Source: Neonectria sp. B-13
Taxonomy: Eukaryota; Ascomycota; Sordariomycetes; Hypocreales; Nectriaceae
Length of the DNA: 64,000 nucleotides
Assembly: GCA_002682825.1 (NCBI GenBank)
Contig: NOKP01000053.1
Location: 1 to 64,000, forward strand
Reading direction: 5' to 3'
The notes under the pieces were generated by a model, which was not told where the DNA came from, did not search any database, and saw only the letters and a program-made list of their open reading frames with translations. Position numbers and translations under genes: made by a program. Each line of letters starts with the position of its first letter. Position 1 is the first letter of the stretch. Positions 1 through 10,855 of the stretch are shown piece after piece.

Positions 1-7
1 ATAATTT

Positions 8-57
8 CCTATTTAGAAGTTAGCTAATATGTTTAATTTAACTAACTTCTAAATAGG
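8..57. repeat. Perfect 16-bp inverted repeat
   Basis: CCTATTTAGAAGTTAG at 8-23 is matched by its exact reverse complement at 42-57 with an 18-base AT-rich spacer. It lies inside the hAT relic upstream of recognisable coding sequence. It may be an internal hairpin or chance in low-complexity DNA. Confidence 0.8.
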
Positions 58-289
58 CTTTAATTAGCTTTCTAAGAGCTATACTAGCCTCTATATCTAT
101 AAGGAATTTATACAGGCTTCAATTTCTTATCTAGCTATTATAGTTAATTCTATATTTAGATAAGCTTTTCTTTTTTACTATTTTAACCTTTTAAGCTAAT
201 AAGTAACCTTAATAGTATTACAAGGGATAATACAGTAAATAATAATACATTTATCTCTGCTTTTAAAGATAACTATTAGCTATCTTTAA

Positions 290-1959
290 ATTAGAGATTT
301 AAGTGTAATATTTACTGTATAGTGTATATAATTAACCTTATTGCATAAGATATCCTCAAGGAATTCCTTTTATCTAAGGAATTAGAAATAGCATTATCTA
401 GCCAAAGTAATACTATATTAGAAGAAGTCCTTAGTTCCTTATCTAGTAAGTCTACTAATACCTATAATTATAAGCTTAATCTAATTTTACTTAGCCCTTA
501 TTACTTAAATTCAAAGAATAACTATTTTAACTAAATATACAATTAAGGTTAAATAGTTATTAGAAGAGGGAATAAAAAAGTTTCAAAGGGAAAATAAGCT
601 TCTTACTAAGAAGAAAAAGTCCCTTTAGGTAAGCTTATTCTTATTCTTATTCTTATTTTTAACCTTAATTTAAATATAAGCTAACTATTTAAATAGATAA
701 TTCAACTTACTGGAATTCAATATATTGAATGATTGAAGCTAGCTTTGAATTAAAAGACCCTTTAGCCTATGTCTTTAAAAATACCTTTAATATAGAGTTT
801 GAAAAGGTAAATAGCTAATTTAATATCCACTTTTCCTTATAATAATACTAATATTTTAATATAGGTCTTTTTAGTAGATATTGATTAGGAAATCCTAATT
901 GAGGTTAAAAGGCTATTTGAAGTCTTTGTAAGACCTTTAATTAGGCTATAAGGTCAATTTTATACTATTATGTAAGAAGGCTTATTATTTATTTATTAAA
1001 TTTATAATAAGCTAGAAGCTTTAAAAGAAGCTTTTTCTACTACTAGTTCTAAAAGGCCTGAATTTGTAAGCTATTATTCCTTATTTTCCTATTTTCTTAT
1101 TTTCCTATTTCCTATTAGTTAAATTAAACTAACCTCTTATTAGGCTAAAGGCTATTTATCTCTTATTAATGCTATTAATAAGGATATAAATAAGCTTAAA
1201 AAGTACTTTCCTAAAAGCCTAACTAAGAAAGATTTAGTCTACTATAAGCCTTATCTTTATAGTATCTTTTTAGACCCTAGGTTTAGATTAATGCATTTTA
1301 AAGATAATAGCATATTAGCCTTCTATCCTACTATTAGTTAGGATATAATTAACTTATTTAAAGTTGACTATTTAAGGTATATTCTAAAGTTATTATTCTA
1401 ATTTTAAGTATATTTCCTATTTACTAATTAATTTATAGAATTAAGCAAGAAAGAGGGGATTTTCAGTAGCCTAATTTATCCTTCAATGAATTAGGTCTTA
1501 ATGCTAGCTTAGAAGATAAGCTATCTTCTAATTTAGAGTCTAAAGATGATTTTTATATAAATAATATTCCTAAGGAAGAGGAATATATTACTTATATAAA
1601 TGAGGCAGTCTTACCTAAAAGCGTTAGTATTATCCTAATTTCCTTTAACCTTATTTATAATACTAACCTTAATTCAATAGACTAATATTCTAGAATATTA
1701 AAGAAATATAGCAATTCGATTTCCCAATTTAGCTATATTAGCTAGACACTATTTAGCTATTCTAGCAACTTCTATAGCTATTGAACGCACCTTTTCAATT
1801 AGTAATAATATTATTTCTAAATCAAGGAATAAGCTATTACCTAATACAGTTAAGCAGCTTATTTTGCTTAAAAGCTAGAATAGGTCTTTTAATGACTTAA
1901 AGAAAGAAGAAGAAGAAGATAGGGAAGAAGTTAAAGAGAAGGTTAAAGAGGAAGTTTAA
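290..1959 (+). pseudogene. hAT transposase relic
   Basis: Cut-and-paste transposase of the hAT superfamily, inactivated. Recognisable stretches in order: INLIAxDILKEFLLSKELE near 340-400, STYWNSIYxMIEASFELKDP near 700-765, LDPRFRLMHFKDN near 1270-1310 and the C-terminal dimerisation region AIEREFS-like (reads AIERTFSISNNIISKSRNK, 1780-1836) followed by LLKSxN and a terminal acidic/Lys tail ending in TAA 1957-1959. Tryptophan codons at two family-conserved places now read TGA and TAG, as expected from G-to-A RIP. Two intron-like gaps with GT...AG ends remain (807-864; 1076-1143 with CTAAC branch site). Damage is milder than in neighbouring elements. Confidence 0.82.
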
Positions 1960-2792
1960 CAAATTGATTTAGATTAGTATTTTTCTTAGTAAGAATCTTA
2001 TTTTCTAGTCTTAGTCTATTTATAGTAATATTTATCTAGTTACTATTTTCCTATTATAGAGCTTAACTTTAAATAACTTTATTAGCTTTTTATAACTTCT
2101 TTTCTTAATACCTTAAGGCTTAACTTAATAATAAAGTTTAATACAAAAGTAAATATTTTAGTAATATAATCCTAATAAGATATATAGGAAATAGTTAATA
2201 TCTAATTTATATATACTATCTATAGTATATTTTAAATACTAAATCCTATTTTAGTTATTTATTTTAATTAGCTTTTAATTTTAATTTTTATAAATACCCT
2301 AAGTTAGAATTAAGCTAATGAAGAAGATAGCTCTAATATAAGCTTAATAGGTTAGATAAAAGATGATTAGTATCTAGTTTATATATAGTATCTATAGCTT
2401 AATTTAAATACTAAGCCCTATCTTAGCTATCTATTTCTATTAGCCTTATATTCTAATTTCTATTTCTATCTTAATCTAAGAATTAACTAAGGGCTTAGCT
2501 AAGAATATAAATACTAAAGTAATATAAGCTAGATAAAAAAGTATCTAATAAATAGCTTATTTCTTATATCTATAGACTAATTAATTCTATAACCTTAATC
2601 TTACTATTTAAACAAGTCTATTTTAGACTTATAGACTTAAAAAAACAAGTTTAAGTCCATAGGTAGAATAACTAACTAAAACTAGTAATTAGTTAGTCCT
2701 AAGTCTAAAAAATAAGTCCAAGTTTAATTCTAGGGCTGGATTAACTAAAACCTAATTCTAATAAGTCCAGACTAACTTATTTCACAACCCTG

Positions 2793-3152
2793 ATTATATA
2801 CGAGCCTATAGGTATAGCTTAGTAAAGGCTTATTAAGCTATAGTATAATTTAGAAGGAAGTAGTTATCTTATATAATTGGTTGTATAGTCTTTGTATTAT
2901 ATAAAAGGTTAAATAGAATATAAAGGGCCTAGAAAGCATAAAGCTTTATAGGTTAGGCTTTTATCCTAAGAGGTTTTAGCCATTTCTAAGATTTAGCTTT
3001 TCTAAGGTCTAGCTTTTCTAAGATCTAGCTTTTCTAAGATCTAGCTTTTCTAGCTAATTAAGACAGTAAAACTTATATCTTAACTTTATAGTAGAAACCT
3101 TTATATCCTTAAGTTATTATTACCTTAGGCTTAAGTATTAAGCTATATATAA
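2793..3152 (+). repeat. Family P copy P0, 3' portion
   Basis: Matches the second half of the family P repeat, including AAAGGTTAAATAG, the TTTTAGCC stretch and four 17-base TCTAAGATCTAGCTTTT-type units, then loses similarity near 3152 before the usual end. Its left part is beyond the hAT element that split it. Confidence 0.8.
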
Positions 3153-3649
3153 GAATATATTCTTTATATTAGTTAAGAAACTTAATCTAATTAAAATATT
3201 AATACTAAAGGTCTATTAAATAATTAAGGACTTACTAAGTAAGAATAAAACTACTAAGGTGTTTATATAGGCTATAAAAGTAAACTTAATAGATAAAAAG
3301 CCCTAAGAAGCCTTTTCTCTTTTTAGTTAGCTTTAGGCTAATAAACCCTCTAATATAATATTAGACTTAGTATTTATTTCTATAGTTACTATATGTATTA
3401 GATAGGCTATAAGTATAACTACTAAATGATTAGAAACTGCTTAATAAGAGCTAGCCTTTTTATAATATTATAAGGACTTGTTTAAAGCTAGGGTTATTAT
3501 TCTAGAGTAATATATTTTATACCTTATTATAAAAGAACTTATAAAGAGTAAAATAGTATTTTTTTTATAATTATTCTATAAGTTAGAAGACTTAATCTAA
3601 GGACTATAGACTAAAAACTAGTTTTAGTAATAATAGTTAGTAAAGGTTT
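3153..3649. other. AT-rich DNA, no certain feature
   Basis: RIP-damaged sequence directly upstream of integrase relics on the plus strand. It probably belongs to the same Gypsy element, but I could not match reverse transcriptase or RNase H motifs. Confidence 0.5.
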
Positions 3650-4334
3650 AGAAAGTAGCTAGGAATTAGAAATATTACTATTATAATATATAAAGTATTC
3701 TTTTCTTTAAAGAAAGATTAATAATCTTAGACTAATATATAATAAGATAAGAAATCCTTTATTAATACTATAATAATCTATAGTTAGAATATATAGAAGC
3801 TATTAAGACTTTAAAGCTTATTATATATAAGTTCTATTAGAACTAGATTTCTAAGGATATAAAGAATTATACTTAGAAGTATTAGTAATACTAAGGTATA
3901 TATATACTAAGGTATAAACCTTATAAGTAATTATAATTATTACTATTATTAGTATATTTATTTTAAGAAATTAATTTAGATTTTATTATAGGCTTATTGA
4001 ATAGTACTTAAGTAAATAGTAAGGAATATAATATAATCTTTATTATTATCTATTGTATAATAAAGTATATAATATTCCTTTTAATAAAGAAAATACTTAA
4101 TATAATATAAATAGTATAGATTTTATATAAATATATAGAATATAAGTTTAGAGTATTAAAAGGTATTATAAGTAATTAAGATAAGCTTTTTATTAGTTAA
4201 TTCTAAAAGGATTTAATAAAAGAAAAAGTAATCTATTATTAACTATTTATTATATACTATTTATAGATAGATAAATAAATAGAAAGAATAAACTAAATAT
4301 TAAAAAAGTACTTTTAATTATATATTAAAGACTC

Positions 4335-5512
4335 CACTATTGAAACTACTATTTAGACTACTGTTTCTGCTTATCCGCGATTGCGCTGAATCACATGTTT
4401 CCTTTGCTTAAGCTTAACAGGGGGATAGATCTTTGGATTTTGAACCTAATTATTGACTTTTGCCCCCTCCATCCGCTGACGCTAGGAACAACCATCAGGC
4501 TTCCAACTCCCTCCGCCAAATCCCTCCACAGTTCAATTCTCTCGCTTTCTAATACAGTCATTACTCCTTTGGTTGCAGGTTGATTATTATAGTATCACTC
4601 ATCAGCTGTATAACCCATAAGATATAGTCATTATACTTTAGACTATTAATGAACCTCTTCTTTATATTAGTAGTATTATTATTCCTTTCTAGCTTTAAAG
4701 CTAGCCTCTCTAGAAAGACCTATTCTATTGCAATCTATTAGGCTATTATTCTATTAGGCTAGATTCTATTTTATAGTAGGATATAATAACTAAAGACTAC
4801 TAATTAGACTAATTCCTTAGCCTTAGAGCATTAATTAGTTTTAATCTCTTTTATATCTTATAGGTTAGACTTTTAAACTATAATTTATAGCTTAGAAATA
4901 AGACTTAGATCTATTTAAAATAGGCTATATAGGTTATATAAGAGCTTATAAGTATAGCTTAGTAAGGGCTTATTAGGCTATAGTATAATTTAGAAGGAAG
5001 TAATTATCTTATATAATTAGTTATATAGTCTTTGTATTATATAGAAGGTTAAATAGAATGGAAAAGGCCTGGAAAGCATAAAGGCCAGGCTTTTATCCTA
5101 AGGGGTTTTAGCCTTTTCTAAGATCTAGCTTTTCTAAGGTCTAGCTTTTCTAAGATCTAGCTTTTCTAAGATCTAGCTTTTCCAGCTGATTAGGGCAGTA
5201 AAACTTATACCTTAATGTAACAGGGCCTGCGAGCCGCTATCGCGGTAGCGGTCAGCGTACTGTGTAGGGCTGTTATAAGGGCAGATGTGAGGTACAGCAA
5301 TTGCGGTGACTGCAATTACTTTGTACAGGCTAGAATACCTCCTAGCCCTGTGACACTTAACTTTACAGTAGAAACCTTTATCTCCTTGAGTTATTGTTGC
5401 CTTAGGCTTAGGTATTAAGCCTATTATACTATTGTTTTTTCTATTTTCTTTTATACTATTTAACCTTTAGCCCCTTCTCTAAGTATATACTACTAAGGAC
5501 TATTATATCTAA
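4335..5512 (+). mobile_element. Family P copy P1 with nested solo LTR
   Basis: Full copy, starting CACTATTGAAAC and ending ATATCTAA, flanked by the 13-bp direct repeat ATATTAAAGACTC at 4322-4334 and 5513-5525, so the insertion split Gypsy relic 1. Without the inserted 140-bp LTR and its duplicated 5 bases it is about 1.03 kb. The first 250 bases keep CpG and CpA sites (for example CCGCGATTGCGCTGAATCAC) while the rest is AT-shifted. A 62-codon frame here is not believed to be a gene. Confidence 0.88.
5216..5355 (+). mobile_element. Solo LTR of a TRIM-like element, unmutated
   Basis: A 140-base sequence TGTAACAGGG...CCCTGTGACA with inverted ends and canonical TG...CA termini, flanked by the perfect 5-bp duplication CTTAA (5211-5215, 5356-5360) inside family P copy P1. 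It is GC-normal and keeps CpG sites, so it was not reached by RIP or arrived later. Related to the LTRs of the element at 26344-26935. The single LTR implies recombination between the two LTRs of a complete insertion. Confidence 0.9.
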
Positions 5513-6190
5513 ATATTAAAGACTCTTTATAATAATAGGCTATATAATTACTAAAAATAGAATTTATATATAATAATAATACTTATAATACTATTAAGAT
5601 ATTACTAATATAAGCTTTATATAAATATTACTTTAAACTAATAAAGTATATATTAGAATATATAAAGTTAAAGGTATAAGAAGTATAAGAATATATTATA
5701 ATCCTTTAGTAAGTATATATTAAAACTTTAAAATGTTAATAAAGAGCTATAGAATTCTAAGTAAAATATTATAATTAATAATATAAGCCCTAAGAATATT
5801 ATAAAGAGTAGATTATAGGACTATTAATAAGAAACTTTTACTTTAAATACTAAAAGCTAGCTTTTAAATTTATTAAGATAATTATTATAGAAAGAATAGG
5901 AAAATAGGCCTATTATATATACTTTTTAGAATAATACTAAAGGATATATAATATATTTTCTATTATTTTCTTAGAGCTTTAGTTAAATAATAACTAAGTA
6001 ATAGCTAAAGGCTTACTAATCTTATTAAAGCTTAAAGAAAAGGAAAATAAATAAGAAGTAGAAGATATTATAAGCTATAAAGAGAAGATAGGATAAATTT
6101 TCTATTAAGTTAAATGAATAGGCTAATCAATAAAATATAATATTTAGGAGTTAGAATAATACTTAGAAAATACTTTAAAGATCCTTTAGT

Positions 6191-7638
6191 AATACTATAA
6201 GTAATAAAAATAAATATATAGAAAATAGAATAATAAGTAAATTTATTATTATTAGTACTAAAAGTATAATAAGGGATTATTATCTTAATACTATCTTACT
6301 AAAGACCTTATATCTATTTAGAGATTAGGCTTTCTTATTAGCTTTAAAACCTATATTAAACTATTACTATAGAGAGTCTAAAAATAATATAAGATTTCTT
6401 ATAAGAACCTAGAAAATATATAAGTTTTAAATAGTAAGAAATTTAGAATTACTATTAATAGGATAATTAGGACTATTTTAGTAAGTATTTAAAAAATATT
6501 AAATAAGACTAATATAAGTATAATATTATAAAGAACTAGGAGTTTATACTAAGGAATAAAAGGTTTTAATCTTTTTAGTTAAAGGAAAGAAAGTCTTATA
6601 CTTAGAAGTTAGAATTAAAGATAAAATAGATAGAATTATATAAAAGCTTTATTAAAAGCTTATTAATAGACTTAGAAAGAATAATAATCTCTTTAGCTAT
6701 AGTTTTATCTTTTTTCTTATTCTTACTTTTGTATTTCTTAGTTTATTAAAAAGACTTATATATAAAAAGTAAAGGCTTTTTAATTATTTCCTAAGGAAAA
6801 GGAATAAGATTATAAAAGGTAAAGATTAAAAGAGATAGATTAAAGGATTATATAAGTATTTTAATAATTAAAATGTTTATATAGTATAATATAAAGTTAG
6901 TACTTACTCTATAATAAGTAAGAGTATTTCTATAGAATAAAATAAAATAAAAAAGAATAAGTATATATTCCTTATATACTATATTAACTAAAGTAAAAAT
7001 ACTAATATTTATAGTTATAGAGTACTCCTTAAGAGTATTTTTCTTTTTAATAGAAGGATTCTTAATAATTATAAGATAAATAAGTATTAACTATAGATTA
7101 TATATAATATTATTATTTTAGATATAAAAAGGTTAAGTAGTTTCTAAGAGCTATATAAGCTTATTAAGGCTAATAAGTATAATAAGATAATACTAAGAAA
7201 AGATTAATAAAGATCTATTAAATATATAATAAGTAAATACTTATTTAAAGTTAGAAGTTAAATACTATTATTTCTTATATTAAAGTAGTATTTTATATTT
7301 ATAGAATAGTTATTATAATAATATTATCTTACTATTTTTACTAAATAGCTATTAAGTCTTTAAGAAATAATTAGATACTATATTAGGTAATAGTAGTATT
7401 ATATATAATATACTGTAAATACTAATAATCTAAGGCTAAAGGAGTAGGATTTTCTATTCCTATAGAATAAAAGCTTTTAGGATTATCCTAAAGGTATTTT
7501 AAGTATAAAGTATTCTAATACTATTAAATAATACTAAGTAACTCTAAAGAGATCTATTAAAAGTCAATTAATAAATATATAATAAGTATATATAGAATAT
7601 ACTATATTATATTTCTTATTAGCTTACTTATAGATTAT
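6191..7638. other. AT-rich DNA, no certain feature
   Basis: Probably the 3' end of Gypsy relic 1 followed by another destroyed element. Both strands were read for transposase and polymerase motifs without a convincing match. The inverted-repeat symmetry becomes visible from 6446. Confidence 0.5.
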
Positions 7639-7651
7639 ATACTAATTCTTT

Positions 7652-8697
7652 TACTGTTGAAACTACTATTTGGACTACTGTTTCTGCCTATCTACAATTG
7701 CACTAAATCATATGTTTCCTTTGCTTAAGCTTAACAGAGGGATAGATCTTTGGATTTTGAACCTAATTATTGACTTTTGCCCCCTCCACAGAACTCCCTC
7801 CGCCAAATCCCTCTATGCTTCATGGCCGATGTTAGAGATGACCATAGGATTCCCTTGGTTTCTAATGCATTACTCCTTTAGCTATAGGTTGGTCAGAATG
7901 ATATTATCTATTAACTGTATGATCCATAGGGCAGAGATAGGGTTATATAGCTTCTTGAGGAACTCCTTCTTTATAGTAGTAATATTACTATTCCTTTCTA
8001 GCTTTAGAGCTGGTCTCTCTAGAAAGAGCTATTCTATTATAATCTATTGAGCTATTACTATATTAAGCTAGATTCTATCTTATAGTAGGATATTATAGCT
8101 AAAGACTATTAATTAGACTAATTTCTTAGGTCTAAAGCAATTGATTATAGGCTATTTTATATGCCTTAGGCTAGACTTTTAAGCTACAATTTGTAGTATA
8201 GAAATAAGGCTTAGATATTCTTTTAATTTAATATATAGATTATATAAGAGCTTATATGTATAGCTTAGTAAGAGCTTATTAGGCTATAGTATAATTTAGA
8301 TAGAAGTAGTTATCTTATATAATTAGTAGTATAGTTATTATATTATTTAGAAGGTTAAATAGAATGTAAAGAGCCTAAAAAGCATAGAGCCTTATAGGCT
8401 GGGCTTTTATCCTAAGGGGTTTTAGCCTTTTCTAAGGTCTAGCTTTTCTAAGATCTAGCTTTTCTAAGATCTAGCTTTTCCAAGATCTAGCTTTTCTAAG
8501 ATCTAGCTTTTCTAGCTAATTGAAATAGTAAAACTTATACCTTAACTTTATAATAGAAACTTTTATCTCCTTAAGTCATTATTGCCTTAGGCTTAAGTAT
8601 TAAGCCTATTATATTATTGTTTTTTCTATTTTCTTTTATACTATTTAACCTTTAGCCTTTTCTCTAGGTATATACTACTAAGGACTATTATATCTAA
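7652..8697 (+). mobile_element. Family P copy P2
   Basis: Full 1,046-base copy, TACTGTTGAAAC...ATATCTAA, with 13-bp direct repeats ATACTAATTCTTT at 7639-7651 and 8698-8710. One of the least mutated copies at its 5' end, where a 126-codon frame stays open by chance. Mirror at 61749-62794. Confidence 0.9.
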
Positions 8698-8731
8698 ATA
8701 CTAATTCTTTAAACTTTTAATAGAATAATAA

Positions 8732-9828
8732 CACTGTTAAAACTACTGTTTGGACTACTGTTTCTGCTTATCTGTGATTGCACTGAACAGTCATGTGTTT
8801 CCTTTGCTTGAGCTTAACGGGGGGATAGATCTTTGGATTTTGAACCTAATTATTGACTTTTGCCCCCTCCAAACTCCCTCCGCCAAATCCCTCCATGCTT
8901 CATAGCCGATGTTAGAGATGACCAGTCTATATAAGCCAAGGGCAAACCAGCTTTTGTATGCTAACCAAGGCTAGCAGTAGGATTCTCTTACTTTCTAATG
9001 CATTACTCCTTCGGTTGCAGGTTGGTTGTTACAGTGTTGCTCATCAGCTGTATGACCCATGAGACATAGTCATCACTATCAATGAACCTCTTCTCTACAT
9101 TAGTAGTATTGCTATTCCTTTCTAGCTTTAAAGCTAGCCCCTCTAGAAAGACCTATTCTATTACAATCTACTAGGCTATTGCTCTATCAGGCTGGATTCT
9201 ATTTTATAGTAGAATATAATAACCAAAAACTACTAACTAGACTAATTCCTTAGCCTTAGGGCATTAATCAGTTTTAACCTCTTTTATATCTTATAGGTTA
9301 GACTTTTAAACTATAATTTATAGCTTAGAAATAAGGCTTAGATCTACTTAAAATAGGCTATATAGGTTATATAAGAGCCTATAAGTATAGCTTAATAAGG
9401 GCTTATTAGGCTATAGTATAATTCAGAAGGTAGTTATCTTATGTAATTGGTTGTATAGTCTTTATGTTGTATGGAAGGTTGGATAGAATGTAAAGGGCCT
9501 GGAAAGTATAGAGGCTAGGCTTTTATCCTAAGGGGTTTTAGCCTTTTCTAAGATCTAGCTTTTCTAAGGTCTAGCTTTTCCAAGATCCAGCTTTTCCAAG
9601 ATCTAGCTTTTCCAAGATCTAGCTTTTCTAAGATCTAGCTTTTCTAGCTAATTAGAGCAGTAAATCTTATACCTTAACTTTACAGTAGAAACTTTTATCT
9701 CCTTAAGTTATTATTACCTTAGGCTTAGGTATTAAGCCTATTATACTATTGTTTTTTCTATTTTCTTTTATACTATTTAACCTTTAGCCCTTTCTCTAGG
9801 TATATACTACTAAGGACTATTATATCTA
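8732..9828 (+). mobile_element. Family P copy P3
   Basis: Full 1,097-base copy with 13-bp direct repeats AATAGAATAATAA at 8719-8731 and 9829-9841. It carries seven 17-base TCTAAGATCTAGCTTTT-type units, among the most seen, and an extra block near 8920-8975 (AGTCTATATAAGCCAAGGGC) absent from other copies. Mirror at 60618-61714. Confidence 0.9.
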
Positions 9829-9841
9829 AATAGAATAATAA

Positions 9842-10530
9842 AGAACTAGAGAATTATACTTTTAGGTAAGATAATAAAAGTAGAGTATTTAACCTAGAAG
9901 CTATATAGTAAATTCTATATTATTAGTTTAATACTAGCTTAGTATCTATCTTATTTAAAGAAGAATAAATATTATAGTAATAATAATAATAGCTTAATAA
10001 ATAAGTAAAAATAAGATTAAATCTAGAGAGACTAAGAATAAAAGTACTAAGGTAGAATAAGGAAATAGTAATAATAAAATATAGAATACTTAAAGAACTA
10101 TAAATGTTAATATAAAGGAAAGAAAGTAGTAAAATAATAAAAAGAAAATACTATAAGGGAAATAAATAAGCTAGGTAAATAATACTAAACTATAGGCTAG
10201 TGTAATCTTATTTTACTATTTATTGATAGTATACTAAATAGGCTATCTTTACTATAATTATAGTAACTAAGACCTTATAATATATTAGGTTATATAATAA
10301 TAATAACTAGAGATTAGCTGTTTAGAGAGAGGGATAATAGTAAGAGGATAGATCTATATAGTTAACCTTAGAGTAAAGCTATTATAGCTACTATAGCTAG
10401 GGGCCTAGCCTTATAAGGACTATATAGAGTCCTTAGTAAGCAATCTATAATTGCTTACTAAGTTAAAGTCTTATAATATAATAATACCTATTCTTTAAGC
10501 CTAATATCTTACTCTAGTTAAACTAATTCT
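9842..10530. other. AT-rich DNA with two strong hairpins
   Basis: No recognisable coding relic. The part 10280-10510 is less AT-rich and holds two adjacent stem-loops (10415-10434 and 10433-10461). It may be a fragment of an unidentified element. Confidence 0.5.
10415..10461. repeat. Overlapping perfect stem-loops
   Basis: AAGGACT (10415-10421) pairs with AGTCCTT (10428-10434), and TTAGTAAGCAAT (10433-10444) pairs with ATTGCTTACTAA (10450-10461) around a 5-base loop. The two stems share two bases, so they cannot both form fully. Mirror at 59985-60031. Confidence 0.8.
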
Positions 10531-10855
10531 TATAAAAAGGTTAAATAGAATATAAAAAGATAACCTAGAAAGTATAAAGCCTTATAGACTAAGCTTTTAT
10601 CCTAAAGGGTTTTAGCCTTTTCTAAGATCTAGCTTTTCTAAGATTTAACTTTTCTAAGATCTAGCTTTTCTAGCTAATTAAAGTAGTAAAACTTATACTT
10701 TAACTTTATAGTAGAAACTTTTATCTTCTTAAGTTATTATTACCTTAGGCTTATGTATTAAGCCTATTATACTATTGTTTTTTCTATTTTCTTTTATACT
10801 ATTTAATCTTTAGTCTTTTCTCTAGGTATATACTACTAAAGACTATTATATTTAA
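10531..10855 (+). mobile_element. Family P copy P4, 5'-truncated
   Basis: Only the last 325 bases of the family are present, from AAAAGGTTAAATAG to the usual TTTAA end. 5' truncation with an intact 3' end is typical of target-primed reverse transcription. No flanking duplication was found. Mirror at 59591-59915. Confidence 0.8.

Larger units (their letters stand above)
1..2792 (+). mobile_element. hAT DNA transposon, 3' part, RIP-damaged
   Basis: The element enters from the left edge. Its right terminus is recognised from TTTCACAACCCTG ending at 2792, a typical hAT inverted terminus (reverse complement CAGGGTTGTGAAA). The next eight bases, ATTATATA (2793-2800), fit the 8-bp hAT target duplication, and the sequence after that resumes a family P repeat, so the transposon landed inside that repeat. 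The tail 1960-2792 is non-coding; it contains diverged direct repeats near 2195-2270 and 2365-2440 and subterminal repeats built on TAAGTCC/AAGTCTA. The left terminus lies outside the window. Confidence 0.82.
3650..6190 (+). pseudogene. Ty3/Gypsy chromovirus relic 1 (integrase to chromodomain)
   Basis: A RIP-destroyed pol 3' half of a chromodomain Gypsy retrotransposon. On the plus strand the order is: integrase zinc-finger region with EAIKTLKLIIYKFYxN and ISKDIKNYTxKY (3790-3900), integrase core beginning INLDFITGLLNST (about 3970-4010), SNxDKLFISxFxKDLI (about 4170-4215), IERIN (4280-4295), then after an inserted repeat (4335-5512) IEFIYNNNTYNTIKILLIxALY (about 5550-5620), KYYN, RNFYFKY, and a chromodomain-type stretch EVEDIISYKEKIG with ELExYLEN (about 6055-6180). 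Stops sit where Trp, Gln or Arg codons are expected. Chromodomain integrases direct insertion to heterochromatin, which suits the surroundings. No function is left. Confidence 0.85.

Noticed and set aside
7670..8050. Open frames of 62-126 codons inside family P copies (4395-4583, 7670-8050, 12202-12474 and mirrors)
   Set aside because: The frames drift between copies, are disrupted in most copies and start at different places. They are hydrophobic only because the DNA is T-rich. No conserved protein is supported.
7652..8697. Family P as a solo LTR
   Set aside because: The duplications are 12-14 bases rather than 4-6, and the ends lack TG...CA. The real LTRs in the window have 5-bp duplications.
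7652..8697. Family P as a MITE or other DNA transposon
   Set aside because: No inverted similarity between the two ends was found, and 5'-truncated copies argue for reverse transcription.
9541..9655. Regular short repeats as a CRISPR array
   Set aside because: The 17-base units are directly adjacent with no unique spacers and occur inside a fungal transposon family.
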